This document shows, one piece after another, positions 1 to 10,700 of a stretch of 64,000 bases of DNA (its first letter is position 1; the number at the start of each line of letters is the position of its first letter). The position numbers were made by a program, and so were the translations under genes. The stretch comes from Paraspadella gotoi (lineage: Eukaryota > Chaetognatha). The stretch spans positions 1,601,248-1,665,247 of the forward strand of contig CM119265.1 of the NCBI GenBank assembly GCA_051294375.1. Reading direction: 5' to 3'. The notes below the pieces were generated by a model. The model did no database searches. It had not been told where the DNA came from and was given only the letters and a program-made list of their open reading frames with translations.

Positions 1-300
1 AAGGTTAGGGATTAAGTTTAGGGATTAAGTTTTAGGCAGATTAAGCGTAGCGGGATTAAGTTAGGAATTAAGGTTAGGGATTAAGGTTAGGGATCAAGGT
101 TAGGATAAGTTTAGGGGATTAAGGTTAGGGATTTAAGTTTAGGATTAAGGGTTAGGGATTAAAGGTTAGGGATTAAGGTTAGGATTAAGTTTAGGGATTA
201 AGTTTAGGGATTTAAGATTAGGATTAAGGCTTAAGCGATTAAGGTTAGGGATCAAGGTTAGGATTAAGGTTAAAATATTAAAGTTTAAAATTATTTTTAG
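1..300. repeat. Degenerate 13-bp minisatellite (TTAGGGATTAAGG)
   Basis: About twenty imperfect units of TTAGGGATTAAGG with frequent one-base losses. It resembles a telomere-related motif but is interstitial and irregular, so it is read as a minisatellite. The same array opens block A' at 15.66 kb. Confidence 0.9.
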
Positions 301-1639
301 GGATTAACAAACAGAAAATGTGGCGCTTTAGGGATTGGAGAGCGAATGAACTCGAAACTAATGACCCCCCCCCCCACCGCTTCAATTTCTTGATATATGT
401 CGCTGCTTCAAAATTAACAGTCGCACAATTAAAAGTATTTATTTTATTGTTTAAACGAGAAGATAAGTTTTGTTTTCAAACTTAAGATAAGCAAATTTTG
501 GCACTTCGTGAAAAGTATTTCTTTACTTTCAATTATCTTCATATCTTTCTTTCTCTTTTCATTCGGACATTACTTTCTTCTTTTTCGCCTTTTTTATTAC
601 ACTTCCTTTCTTCTATCTTTCTTTCTGTCTTTCTATCTTTCTATTTTCTAACTTTATTTCGTTCTCTGTTTCTTTCTTTCTTTCTTTTTTTTTTTCTTTT
701 TTCTTTTCTTTATTTTCCCCCTTTTTTCTTAAATATTTCTGTCTCTCTTGTAGCTAGTAGCTAGTAGCTAAAAAATAGTTATAATTCTTGTTACCAAGGC
801 CCTCCCAACAACATGATTTCAATGGGGTTCGCCGCACTGTGACGTTTGATTTTCATGTGTATTTCCTTTGATCACATGATATGACATAAAATGACATTGC
901 ACTGCAGTCGCATTCTTTTATTCCTTATAGTTTCAGCAGTCCCTTAGATTTGAGTTTTCCTGTCTTAACATTAAACCAAATAAATCAACGAAAACAAGAG
1001 GCGAATTCTTTGCAGATCGACCGACTGACCGACTGACGTGAATTTATCAAAATATAAAAGTCAAAAACTTTTATTGTTCAATTAACTCATAAACTGCGCC
1101 AAATAAACAACCGAAATTTTTATCATAAGAAAATACACATTTTTGATTTCGGCGGGTCGAGCACTTTGAATTTTTGCGGACTCAGTTCAACTTTTGAAAT
1201 TTTTAATCTTACTTCTTTCAGCACTTACTTTCATTAATTTGATGTTTCATTCATTAACTTTTCCTTTTTTGATTAGCATTAGTTATTAATAATTAAAAGG
1301 AGATTGTGGGTTTACTGATATGTTGTCTGCGGTTCTTGGTCATTGTGGTTCACTTGTTCTATAAAACGTTTTGATGTTGCGGCGGACGCGTCGTGGGAAA
1401 AGCGCTCGTCACGTCCGGCCGCCTTGGGTTCCGGCCGCCGTCGGTCTAAGAGTCAGCGGCGTTTCTTTGTCGTCCTCGTCGGCCGGCGTTGATGGACGGC
1501 GAAGGGAAGCAGTAGTTTTTGGCGCGCCATGCGTCAATTGCTCATTTGTCCGGGGAATAGGTTCAGGGAAAGTTGTTTTGTCGATTTTGCTTAATTTCAT
1601 TTTCTTTTATTCTTGATTTTTGTGGATGAGTTTTTAGCT

Positions 1640-2225
1640 TCTTTTTAGTTCGGATCTGTTATCAGCAGATCCCGGGACTCTATTAATTCGCTTTGTCGGT
1701 TCCCGGTCGGTCCGCCCCCACAATCTTGTCGGGCATTTCACTTATATGATTTCAGAATATCGAATTATGGCATAAATTATGAAAAAAAAACGAATTGTCC
1801 GTCCCCCGTCCGTCCGTTCCGTCCGTCCCAATTGGCAAAAAACTCCAATGTTCGTGATTGGATGGATGGATTAAAATGAAAATTTTTTATGTAGGCTAGG
1901 AAGTTGTGTGATTGAGCTGGATATGAAGTTTCGGATGTAATCGTGCGATTGGGAAATGAGTTAAAATGGAAAAAACCAAAAAGATATATTCAATATGTTT
2001 GAACGTCAATTACTCATGATGTGAATGCGGCAATTTGGACTTGAAATTTTGTATGTGCGGTAGGAAAGTGTGTGCATTAAGCTGGAAATCATTTTCGATT
2101 GGAATCGTCTGAGTGGAAATGAGTTTGCTATATTGTTTTTTAACAATTTTGGGAAAAACTGGTTGAGTCAGATCTATCTGAATGGTGATAACTTGGAAGT
2201 TATTTCAATTGTATCTCTGAGTACT
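1640..2225 (+). repeat. Interspersed repeat R1
   Basis: It starts with a short self-complementary stretch around GGATCTG/CAGATCC, followed by runs of GTCCGTCC and two imperfect copies of a segment of the type AATTACTCATGA...GTGATTGAGCTGGA. It is also found at 17,390-17,930 and, inverted, at 51,600-52,045, so the family is dispersed outside the A duplication. No coding capacity was recognised. Confidence 0.7.
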
Positions 2226-2639
2226 AAGCCGAAATATACCGAAAGAAATATAACTTTTTTCTGAAAACTTTTTTTATTAAACTAAAGAATATTTAAAATT
2301 GAAATCTGGAAAAACGAAAACCAAAAGAACGAATGGGTCTGTGAATGTAAAGCAGCGAAAAATGAGCTAAGACGAAAGTGACAAGTATAAACTTTTTAAA
2401 ATACATGGATTAAAAAAATAAATAAAACTGGAAAAAAACAAATCGCGTCCAAAAATTGACGTCGTCGCTGATTTGCTTATCCATTTTAATTATTCGAAAT
2501 GCCAAAGTAAAACTGTTTTTTTTATAGTAGTTGAGATCTGTTATTTTAATCCCATCAAAATTATTCATTTAATAACTGTCTTTTAAAAATTACAATTAAA
2601 AAAAAAACAACCTAAAAAGAGATATGGATGAGGATGAGT

Positions 2640-2885
2640 GGGCAAATCCTAAAATTCGCCTCCCGTATAGCTTGGTGAAACTCAGCTCGTCCCATTGGCT
2701 TGGACCAGCTAAGTACTCGTTCACCAAACCGTGAGTTCCGGGTTCAATCCCCTCACGGTCACGCTACTGGTTAAGTTGTGATGGTGTCGCTCACGCCAGT
2801 GACATGGGGTGCGTCACTGCAGGACCAAATCCCTGCGCAGACCATTCGGGGTGCCCTAATCAAATGCATGAGACTGGTTATAAAT
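2640..2885 (+). mobile_element. tRNA-derived SINE, family S1
   Basis: The element contains a pol III B-box-like GGGTTCAATCCCC, preceded by a tRNA-like stretch and followed by a non-tRNA body. Relatives lie at 5,555-5,740 (plus) and 24,945-25,125 (minus). The corresponding position in A' (about 18,195-18,275) lacks the insert, giving an apparent empty site. Confidence 0.65.
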
Positions 2886-3094
2886 ATAAACAAATTAAAG
2901 TGACAAGGACACAACGCCATCCACTTATCATCAATCAATGATGAAACGGGTGTCAGAGATTGTCAAAATTACACTACACTAACAGAATAGATTACACATT
3001 GTGTATAACTACGTTCTATTACGAAAGAAAAGAGGGCTAGTAAAAAGAGTTCGCTTTAATCTCTTCACATTCTCACGATTCCCAACCGTTTCAC

Positions 3095-3565
3095 AAGGTT
3101 CACTGCCGCGGTTGGTGAAATCTCGAGTGGGAGCCCATCGACCATAGCCGCTGAAGTGAAGTAATTTTGGAGGTGAGCTGCTGCTGCGGCGATAGAGTTA
3201 GTGGCACATCTGCGAGACGGCGGAACGCGCGAAGGCGACCAACTTCGGCGGGATTGTATGATACGGCAGCTGCGGGAAATGCCTGGCAGGGTACAGAGGC
3301 TGCCTGCTGGGACAAGGCAGATGGCGTTCTGGGCATCGTTGGCGAACCGAACGGGCGAAGATTGACCGAGAGGCGTTGGATTCGGCGTCGGGGACGACAT
3401 TGATTCGCCGGCGCCAGTACCGGCTCAGCTTTGACACGCCGGCGTCAGTGGACGGCCGTGACGCACTGTTGAGTGGGCGCGCTGCTTGAGCGTTTGATAA
3501 CAGGATCTCTGTAGGTGCCTTTTCGAGTCGCGGGAGTTTCTGGATTGAAAAGTTCTGTCCCTGCA
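3095..3565 (-). CDS. Candidate GC-rich exon downstream of the homeobox exon
   Basis: On the minus strand a good acceptor (pyrimidine run ending in CTTGCAG, near 3,560-3,570) precedes a GC-rich segment in AT-rich surroundings. One frame reads ELFNPETPATRKGTYRDPVI and, after a single TGA, continues open for over 120 codons in a Pro/Gln/Ala-rich style. It lies about 1.1 kb downstream of the homeobox exon on the same strand and could be a 3' exon of that gene. The in-frame stop may be real or an assembly error. The function is not recognised. Confidence 0.35.
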
Positions 3566-3880
3566 AGAAGAGAGAAAAAATAATCATTGGATTTGTGATA
3601 TGTGATTGGGTGAATAAGGAATAAGATAAGTAGGTGATAGATTATTTAATGTCATTTCTTTAAGAGATAGACGAAAAACCAAATGAATTAATACTATGAT
3701 TAAAAAAAATTAATGATAGGTTTATCAGATTGATTAAAATGATTATTTTGAAAATTAAATATTTAAAGGAAGGCCAGGTTTACAATTATTATTATTTTAT
3801 TATATTGTTCATTATTATTTATTGAGTACGGAAGAGAAAAAAATGTAAACCCGGGCTTTCGCCCAAAAGAAAAACAGGTG

Positions 3881-3998
3881 TTTTAATGGCGAAAAACTAG
3901 GATTTATTTATTAGGTATTTTACAATCGGCTGATGAAGACTTGAAATCATAAGTCGAAACAACTATTAAACAAATGCTTTGTTTTTTCGCCATTAAAA
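3881..3998 (+). ncRNA. Hammerhead-ribozyme-like motif
   Basis: CTGATGA (3930-3936) is followed by a five-base stem (GACTT at 3938-3942, AAGTC at 3951-3955) and GAAAC (3956-3960), which is the conserved hammerhead core order. Outside it, 3881-3896 and 3983-3998 are perfectly complementary over 16 bases. A short stem III (ACAA/TTGT) is possible. Against activity: one extra A lies between the core and stem II, and the base of stem I is unpaired, leaving a large asymmetric internal loop. It could be a decayed ribozyme of a Penelope-like or other retroelement. Confidence 0.35.
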
Positions 3999-4707
3999 AC
4001 ATGTTTGCCTTCAAATAAACAGAAAAGAGAGATTAACCATAATGAAAGTAAATATAAAGATCTTACAAGATAGCCGCGTCAAAAATTAGGAAATTAAAAA
4101 TAGGAATAAGGACGATTTACATTGATTAAAGGTAACCTGTTCAGCGCGGAAGTGAGAGAGAGAGAGGCCGCTGTGCAGTCACTACAGAGCCTGAACTCGT
4201 TTTTAAACGATTCAGAAAAGGCAGGAAGAAATAAAAGAAAGACAAAAAAATGTTACAATTGTTTATAATTGGAAATTGTTACAATTTTTTCCAATCATAG
4301 CTTGTAAAAGATTTTATTTTTATTTGTATTAAAATTAAGATATAGCTTCTCATTAAAAAGGTCTTTTGATTTCACACGTTTTTTATTGATTCAAAGATTT
4401 TTTTATGAATTTCATCTTCAATATTATTTACTGCAGTATGTGAATTAGATTAAAGCATTTCTATATAGTATTTTGGATATTATAATGAGTAATATAATCT
4501 CATTTGCATATTGAAGTAAATCATAATAAAGTGGAAATTCAAACAAAAAATACTTGAATCCAAATGTAATATAAAAATTTCAAAGCTATTTCAAGATGAG
4601 AAGCCATATCTAAATTTTCAACTTACTATGATCGCACGCTTTTATAAAACTTCATCGTACTTTATAATAATTTTTATTTAAAAAAAACGACGACGACGAC
4701 AACGAAG

Positions 4708-5025
4708 TCACAAAGAAGATAACTTGGAAGCCTGCTTCTGAGGGAGGGTTCCCCGCCGACGACGATTCTGGAACCATAATTTGACCTGTCCGCTGTGGAC
4801 CTGCAGGCGCTTGGCCAGGCTTTCCTTCTGCGCCTGGTTGATGTAAGGCTTTACTCTGAAGACCCCTTCCAAGACTTCCTGCTGGTGAAGGAGAAAGCTG
4901 AACCTCTCTCCCTCCTTGGTCTGGCGGACGTCGGGCAGCTCCTCGAGGGGGCACTGCTCGTCGGACTGCCCGTCGGAGGGGGTTTCGCTGCCTTGGTTCG
5001 ACTTGGTGGAGGAGGCGTTGGGGAA
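4708..5025 (-). CDS. Homeobox exon (divergent homeodomain protein, C-terminal part)
   Basis: This probably encodes a DNA-binding transcription factor. A homeodomain is visible: Phe at positions 8 and 20 (VLEGVF), Leu16, Tyr25 (KPY), and the recognition helix QVKLWFQNRR with Trp48, Phe49, Gln50, Asn51 and Arg53. It lies almost at the C terminus; TGA follows nine codons later at 4708. Upstream there is no ATG in frame before a stop, but a pyrimidine-rich acceptor ending in TTTCAG sits at 5026-5031, so this is taken as a 3' exon with earlier exons unseen. The preceding region is Ser/Gln/Glu-rich. The homeodomain is divergent (Leu at position 47, Val at position 40, REFS replaced by ERFSF near the N-terminal arm) and no homeobox family was assigned. 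A frameshifted copy lies at 19,825-20,100. Confidence 0.75.
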   Translation of the reverse strand, partial: FPNASSTKSNQGSETPSDGQSDEQCPLEELPDVRQTKEGERFSFLLHQQEVLEGVFRVKPYINQAQKESLAKRLQVHSGQVKLWFQNRRRRGTLPQKQASKLSSL

Positions 5026-5554
5026 CTGAAATTTGTGGGCGGAGGCGAATGAGAAAGAGTTTCGAGCGCGCGAGCGAAAAGTTTCCTTCAAGTTTTACTC
5101 GTTAAAATAGCGAGCGTTTTATGAAGAGAGTTAATTGTTTTTAATTGATGCGAGCGAGAAAGAAATTTAGTCTGAGAGAGAGAAGTTTAGTTTGAAGCGA
5201 GTAGTGAGACAGAGATTGAGTGACGATAGCGAAAGAGCGAAATATTGAATGGAATCAAGAGATTTTTTTTTTTTAATTATTATTTTTTTTCGTATGTATA
5301 TATTTTTTCTGAAACCTACAAAATATTCCCCGTTCGAATGCTACTTGATAATACTTTTATTACAATTTAATTACAATTTATAACAAATTATTAGCTTCGC
5401 TATGGTTCAAAGGCCAGTTGGCTCTGGAAAATAATAACATTGCAGGCCCTGCTATGTTATTTAAGACAGATGAAGTCCTTAACGCGCCACCAACCCGTTC
5501 AGGTTCAAGTCAAGACAGACTTGGTTGATTAAATGTAATTTAATGTATATTCGC

Positions 5555-5740
5555 CTCCGTATATCTTGGTGAAACTCGTTCACCAACCGTGAGTTCTGGG
5601 CCTCAATCCCTCACGGGCATGCTGTGTTAAAGTGCGAGTGGTGTCGCCCCATAGACAGTTAGGACACGGCAGTGCAGGTTCAAAGCACTGAGCGCCAGCT
5701 GTCGGTTAGATGCCTCATACCCCAGGCTCACCCCTGTCTC
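5555..5740 (+). mobile_element. tRNA-derived SINE, family S1
   Basis: It shares CGCCTCC..TATATCTTGGTGAAACTC and the CAATCCCTCACGG B-box region with the element at 2.64 kb. A short run of ATTATGGCATA units follows at 5,762-5,815. Confidence 0.6.
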
Positions 5741-6189
5741 CCCGTTTCCTTTTACACAAATTATGCATAATTATGGCATATTATGGCATAATTATGGCAT
5801 AATTATTGGCATAAATATCTCCTTGGTTCCCGCAATTAATCCCAGGACGGAAGGCGCGAAAATGGAGGATCAAGGAAACCCAGTCGACAATTCGGCTCGA
5901 AAATTATCTTCTTCGAACTTTCGAAAGAAGCGATTTTGGTTGACAGAAAAAAACGCAATTGCAGAAGGCGTGGGAATTCAGGATATTAGTAGAGTGGATC
6001 TATCGGGGGAACAAAAATTGTATTTAAGTGAACAAACAAGGTAGACGTTAGATGGTTAAGATTATCTAGCACAGATCGGAAACGGACCTTCAAAAAGAGT
6101 GACGGGGCCGTTTTAAACCACGGTTGTAGTCCGCCGGATCCCAAGTCCTGAAAGCGAGGCGTCTGACGCGAAAAATCTCCCAGACGCAC

Positions 6190-6485
6190 ATGTTAGATTT
6201 TCTCTTCCCTAAGATTATTTTGTTCATCTTTGATTTATCTTCTTCCCCATAGATTTATTCTCTTCATCTTGGATTCTCCTACAGATTTATTTTGTTCATC
6301 TTAGATTTATCTTCTTTCCTCAGATTTATTTTGTTCATCTTAGATTTATCTTCTTTCCTAAGATTTATTTTGTTCATCTAGATTTATCTTCTTTCTTCAG
6401 ATTTATTTGTTCATCTTAGATTTATCTTCTTTCCCTAAGATTTTATTTTGTTCATCTTAGATTTACTTCTATCCTCAGATTTTTC
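6190..6485. repeat. Tandem repeat, about 40-bp unit
   Basis: Seven to eight imperfect units containing TTTTGTTCATCTTAGATTTA and TCTTCTTTCC. The mirrored array is at 24,185-24,490. Confidence 0.85.
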
Positions 6486-6639
6486 TGGAGATGGTTGAAC
6501 GAGCTGTTTTGGATTGCGGTCGCTTCATCAAACGTCGGACGACATCTACGTCTGGTTGCGGTGAGAGAAGCCAAAACTCGCTTATTCATTTATCTATTTA
6601 TTTATTATTTTTGTAGTTATTTACTTATTTAAATCTATT

Positions 6640-6895
6640 TATGTGGTTAAGGCGCTAAGTGTGCTGATGATGACTATCCGCAACTTCTTTAACCCCTCTA
6701 GCAGCCATGGAACGGGTCCTGGGCATGGAACCAGGCTTGAGAGTTTTCCACACCCCAAGGCCGTCCTCACGCTTTCCGCAGGGTACCGGTTGGGATTGAA
6801 CCTAGTACCTGGTGGTCATGAAGCTGATGGCTTTACTCATGGGTCACGACTGAAGGTGTCATGATTATAGGCGGGGTGAACTTATGCTATGCCCG
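6640..6895 (-). mobile_element. tRNA-derived SINE, family S2
   Basis: On the minus strand it carries a B-box-like GGTTCAATCCCAACC and a body ending near CTAAGTGTGCTG. This is the commonest family in the window, with at least eight copies. The element stops beside an ATTTATTT-rich stretch. Confidence 0.7.
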
Positions 6896-6956
6896 ACTAT
6901 AATTATTTATTTACATAATTATTTATTAATACAATTTCCTTTTTATTTATTCATGA

Positions 6957-7370
6957 GGACCATATATCGAGACAAAATTTAAAAGTATTTGACAATTAAG
7001 GCCTATCGTTAAAAATCTTAAAATTTTGTCTTACTTACCTGAAAAAAAATTAAATAAGTTTAATTTGGATAGTGATGAAAAGCTTAAAATCAGGTCAATT
7101 AAAGATAAGACATACCACTATCATATTCAGAAACGACCACTGAAAAATATTAACGAGTATGGCTTTTTATGCTATGCAATGTAAGGTGCGCGTATAAAAA
7201 TGACTAAATGATTTGAAAACATCCACAACGCCCTGTAGTTGTTTAAAATTTGTTATTGTTCATTGCATATGAAAGTAAAACACAGAAAAATCTTTTGGCA
7301 CCTATTTTATTATTGTATCTTATATCGTTCAGACAGGGCAGGACATTAAGTTTTGTCTCGATATAGGTCC
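6957..7370. mobile_element. 414-bp MITE-like element with terminal inverted repeats
   Basis: Near-perfect inverted ends of about 25 bp: GGACCATATATCGAGACAAA on the left, mirrored by TTTGTCTCGATATAGGTCC on the right. The interior is AT-rich without an ORF, as expected of a non-autonomous DNA transposon. The copy at 23,298-23,711 has the same length. I could not identify a clear target-site duplication. Confidence 0.7.
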
Positions 7371-7844
7371 CACCCCTGTACTTATTAATTAATATAATTA
7401 TCTTTTTCTTTTTTATTTATTTATTTATATTATATTAATTTGTTTTTTAAGGCGTTCGATGCGGTGGAAAATTCTTGAAATCGCATCATTCGAAAAACGA
7501 AGAAATCGGTGCCCAGTAGAGGTAATCTTACTACCTATTTTAGTTTTATTCTATTTCATATAATGTTAATTAAAAATGTTTTAATTCTCATAATTGTTTT
7601 TTTTATCGTTTTAGAAAACATCATATGAACAACGATTAAAGTTGATGATCAACACGAGAAAATGTTGTTTTGTTGCAAACTTTTTTTTGGCTTGTGGTTA
7701 CCAATGTTTGTTTAAATATTATACCAACTTGAAAAAAAAAAAAAAGAAATGATTCACTAATAATTGAACTTGTTATATGTCTTTTCGATTAATTTATGTT
7801 TCTGCTATTAGGAGATGAAAGAAATTTAAAAAGCTCGCATCCGA

Positions 7845-8070
7845 TGGGTAGTGATAATACGTCACTACACTGTAGCCATTTTTTTTAGGTCGCTACACGT
7901 GGTTCTCCTTGACAAGGACCTTGTACGTGAGAGTTTAAAAAGAGTTAATCTATGCAAAATTCTGTTTATTCTATCTATCTATCTACCTATCTATCTGTTC
8001 TATCTGTTCTATCCACTGCGGCGCAAAACATTGGATGGACCGATCTTGTTGATATAAATAAACTAACCAA
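7845..8070 (-). mobile_element. S5-like SINE fragment
   Basis: GATGGGTAGTGATAATACGTCAC matches the edge shared with the S5 elements at 11.83 and 61.94 kb, and the end GATATAAATAAACTAA recurs at 52.45 kb. The tRNA-like part is missing or diverged. The opposite-strand duplicate is at about 22,600-22,830. Confidence 0.4.
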
Positions 8071-8457
8071 TTATTTTGCTTCGTGTTTATACCTTCAGAC
8101 AATTTGTTTTGATATATAGAATATTAATATATAATTTTATGGATTATTAAAACTTTTTTTACAGAGAGAGAGAAAAGAGTGGAAGAGGATACATTGTTTC
8201 CATATTGAAATTGGTTGAGTGCAAGGGCAAAGTGGACAAGACAGTTTACTGTTGTTTTTTTTTTCACCGATGCCCCTTGCTGCGGCTCCTGAAGCAGCGA
8301 ACTAAAACACACGCATAAAACTTGTCTCTTTTTGCTGCTTCCATCGTCGCTTTATGCGTCACTCCTTTCGTCGTCGCTCTCACCGTCGCAACTGCTTCCT
8401 CCATTGTTTAGTCCCTCAGCAGTCAGAGTTTTTTTGTTGTAAAAGTAGCGTAGGGAA

Positions 8458-8545
8458 AGTCAACCCTAATCCCTAAACCCTAATCCCTCACTCTAATCTC
8501 TATCCCCTAATCTAACCTTATCCCTAACCGAAACCCTAACAATTA
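8458..8545. repeat. Degenerate CCCTAATC-type patch
   Basis: Short run of CCCTAATCCCTAAACCC-like units, the complement of the TTAGGGATTA minisatellite class. The mirrored copy is at 22,120-22,205. Confidence 0.75.
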
Positions 8546-8967
8546 ATCCGTCGTTCAAATTATCGTCGTTTTTGTCGATCCCGATCCTGACTCCGTCAGA
8601 CGGCAAGGGGGCATCGAAGAGCATTTCGCCAATCGATCTCTTTCCTTTCGGCATTCAGATATCAGGATTTTTAGCTGAAGTGAGTTTGAGTTTGAGTGAA
8701 GTTAAATTTGACGAATAACAATCCTATCACGAAAGTAATTAATTGGTTAAATAGTGAATGAGAATGAAAATATGTCGCGACTAAACTAAAAAAAGGGAGA
8801 ATAGGGATCTAAATTTAATTTTATTCTTTGCCCTTTCGCAAATATTTGTAATTATATAACTTTTTTTTTTTTCTTTTCCTTAAATTCCGTATTGACAAGC
8901 AAGGCGACTGATCGATATCTGAGTCTTTCTGTCGATGTTTCTATCGATTGCCCTCGCTCTTAGCAAT

Positions 8968-9152
8968 GCTTAATTGCTTAATGCTTAATTGCTTAATGCT
9001 TAATTGCTTAATGCTTAATTGCTTAATGCTTAATTGCTTAATCTTCATTTCCTTCATCATAGATTTTGCGATGGCCGATGTCCCTCGATTTTAATGACGT
9101 CAGGTGTGAATTTAATTGAATTGAATTGAATTGAATTGAATTAAATGAATTG
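8968..9152. repeat. 15-bp GCTTAATTGCTTAAT array and GAATT pentanucleotide array
   Basis: About five units of GCTTAATTGCTTAAT (8,968-9,045), then a short single-copy stretch and six units of GAATT (9,116-9,150). The mirrored version is at 21,498-21,690. Confidence 0.85.
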
Positions 9153-9489
9153 AATCGTAGATCGTCTCACAAATCAATCGTCTAAACGATGGTAAATTAA
9201 GAGAAGGTAACCCAATTAAAAGTTCAAATATCTCGTACCAGGCGATGGGCAAAAAGAAGAACTTTCATGAAGAATCACGAATTCCACACCCAACATTTTT
9301 CCCCACCCGACCTTGATTGCTTAGTATAGCTTAAACTTTCACCAGCCCAGTTTAAAATGTAGTTAAAAATTAACTAACCTATACAGTTTTATTTAGCTAT
9401 ACATATGTGTGCACTAAGAGTGTATATCGACGCTCCAGACAACTAACATATAAGTTAATCACATTCGTTGATTGAATTTAATGTCATAG

Positions 9490-9870
9490 TCATAATCATC
9501 GTCGTCGTCGTCGTCGTTGTCATCGTCGTCTTTCGTCTTTCGCGGTCGCCAACTTCGCACTGTTAATGTCATCTTCGACGGCGCCACGGCGTCGCGACGC
9601 CACCGACCGTCGCCGCTTAACCCCCGCCACTCCGCCGCCACTTTCGCCATCGCCGCCACTTCAGCCATCGCCGCCATTTCAGCCATCGCCGCCACCGCCA
9701 CTGGCGCTCTCGTGATCGTCGTCTCTAGAAGTCGTCGTCGTTTTCGTCGTCGTCGTTTTCGTCGTCGTCGTTTTTCGTCGTCGTCGTTTTCTCGGTCGTT
9801 CGTCGTCGTCGAAGAACCAAACGTCGATTCCACCTTCCATCCGATTTGCCGACAAAATTTCCCCACGCTG
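9490..9870. repeat. TCG/CGA-rich trinucleotide and GCCGCCA-rich patch
   Basis: A GC-rich island built of TCG runs and repeated GCCATCGCCGCCACTTC units. Both strands give open frames (poly-Asp/Arg or poly-Ser/Ala), but there is no ATG start on the longer minus frame and no splice context. I treat it as simple-sequence DNA rather than a gene. Confidence 0.6.
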
Positions 9871-9884
9871 ACCAAAACCGCGTC

Positions 9885-9901
9885 TCTCTCTCTCTCTCCT
9901 T

Positions 9902-9943
<42 letters not shown>

Positions 9944-10011
9944 GAGAAATAGGTAGCTTTTAAAGGCCCTCAAGGTGCCTAAAGCCGCAAGTAATTATAC
10001 TATTGTCTATT

Positions 10012-10070
<59 letters not shown>

Positions 10071-10075
10071 TCCAC
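9885..10075. repeat. CT/GA dinucleotide arrays
   Basis: Two (CT)n tracts (about 9,886-9,942 and 10,017-10,068) separated by single-copy sequence. The mirrored tracts are at 20,590-20,790. Confidence 0.95.
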
Positions 10076-10292
10076 CCGTAAGGAAGTCACCGCCGCGTCA
10101 TCGTCGCCGCGATCGACTCTCTCTCCCCTCCTCTGTCTCTCTCTCTCTCCCTTCTCTCTGTATCTCCCCTTTTTCTCCTCTTCTCACCTCATACTTTCTC
10201 CCATATATAAGACCCGACACGATTAACGGAACAAATTCCAAACAAATTTTCTTCTCATTTTTTTTTCGTTCCGAATTAATTTTCCTGAATTG

Positions 10293-10432
10293 NNNNNNNN
10301 NNNNNNNNNNNNNNNNNGAAATTTTGTCGGCAAATCGGATGGAAGGTGGAATCGACGTTTGGTTCTTCGACGACGACGAAAACGACGACGACGAAAACGA
10401 CGACGACNNNNNNNNNNNNNNNNNNNNNNNNN
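10293..10432. other. Two 25-N gaps flanking a 90-bp island
   Basis: N runs occupy 10,293-10,317 and 10,408-10,432. The island between them is the complement of the patch at about 9,760-9,860 in block B, so the join here is a scaffolding artefact candidate. Confidence 0.9.
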
Positions 10433-10589
10433 TTTTTTCTTCAAACAAAAATCGATTAACTTTGTATTATGAAATAGTTTATTGTATATATATGAACCAC
10501 TTTGTAAAGCAATACCCGCAATCTATAGCTGACGCGTGAACAATTTAATCGAATCATAAATGCAAAGACCGATCGGACGAGAGCCTGAT

Positions 10590-10700
10590 GAATGAGTTTG
10601 AAGAGGGACGGCGCTTAGCCGACGCCTGTTAACATAGGTGTTACAGCCTGATCGAAGCTCAGGGACTGTTTATTAGAGTGGGCACTCAAAGAACCAAAAA
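10590..10700 (+). mobile_element. S3 SINE fragment
   Basis: GAGGGACGGCGCTTA, GGTGTTACAGCCTGATC and GAAGCTCAGGGACTG match the 3' body of the S3 elements at 31.3, 31.7 and 54.2 kb. The tRNA-like head is absent. From 10,700 to 11,330 the DNA is AT-rich with nothing recognisable. Confidence 0.6.

Larger units (their letters stand above)
1..5265 (+). repeat. Duplicated block A (first copy)
   Basis: This stretch recurs in the same orientation at about 15,660-20,355. Landmarks in the same order in both: TTAGGG minisatellite, pyrimidine tract ending in TAGCTAGTAGCTA, repeat R1, the GC-rich candidate exon, and the homeobox exon. The copies differ by dozens of one-base indels and by larger blocks: a SINE near 2.64-2.88 kb and about 0.9 kb at 3.27-4.15 kb occur only here, while about 0.5 kb at 18.56-19.08 kb occurs only in A'. 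Between 300 and 1,640 I see only AT-rich DNA and short simple tracts. Confidence 0.85.
5270..10292 (+). repeat. Inverted-repeat block B (first copy)
   Basis: The block is the reverse complement of 20,360-25,395 over about 5 kb. Both contain, in mirrored order, an S1 SINE, a 40-bp tandem array, an S2 SINE, a 414-bp MITE, an S5-like repeat, a CCCTAA-rich patch, GCTTAATT and GAATT arrays, and a TCG-rich patch with CT arrays. The block ends at an N gap (10,293). No convincing gene was found inside it. Confidence 0.85.

Noticed and set aside
1-300. Chromosome end (telomere)
   Set aside because: Units are 13 bp and degenerate, the same array is interstitial at 15.66 kb, and it lies at an arbitrary window edge.
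9459-9875. 138-codon Arg/Asp-rich frame and its plus-strand counterpart
   Set aside because: Both come from TCG/CGA trinucleotide runs; the minus frame starts with TTG, not ATG, and the copy in B' is not conserved in frame.
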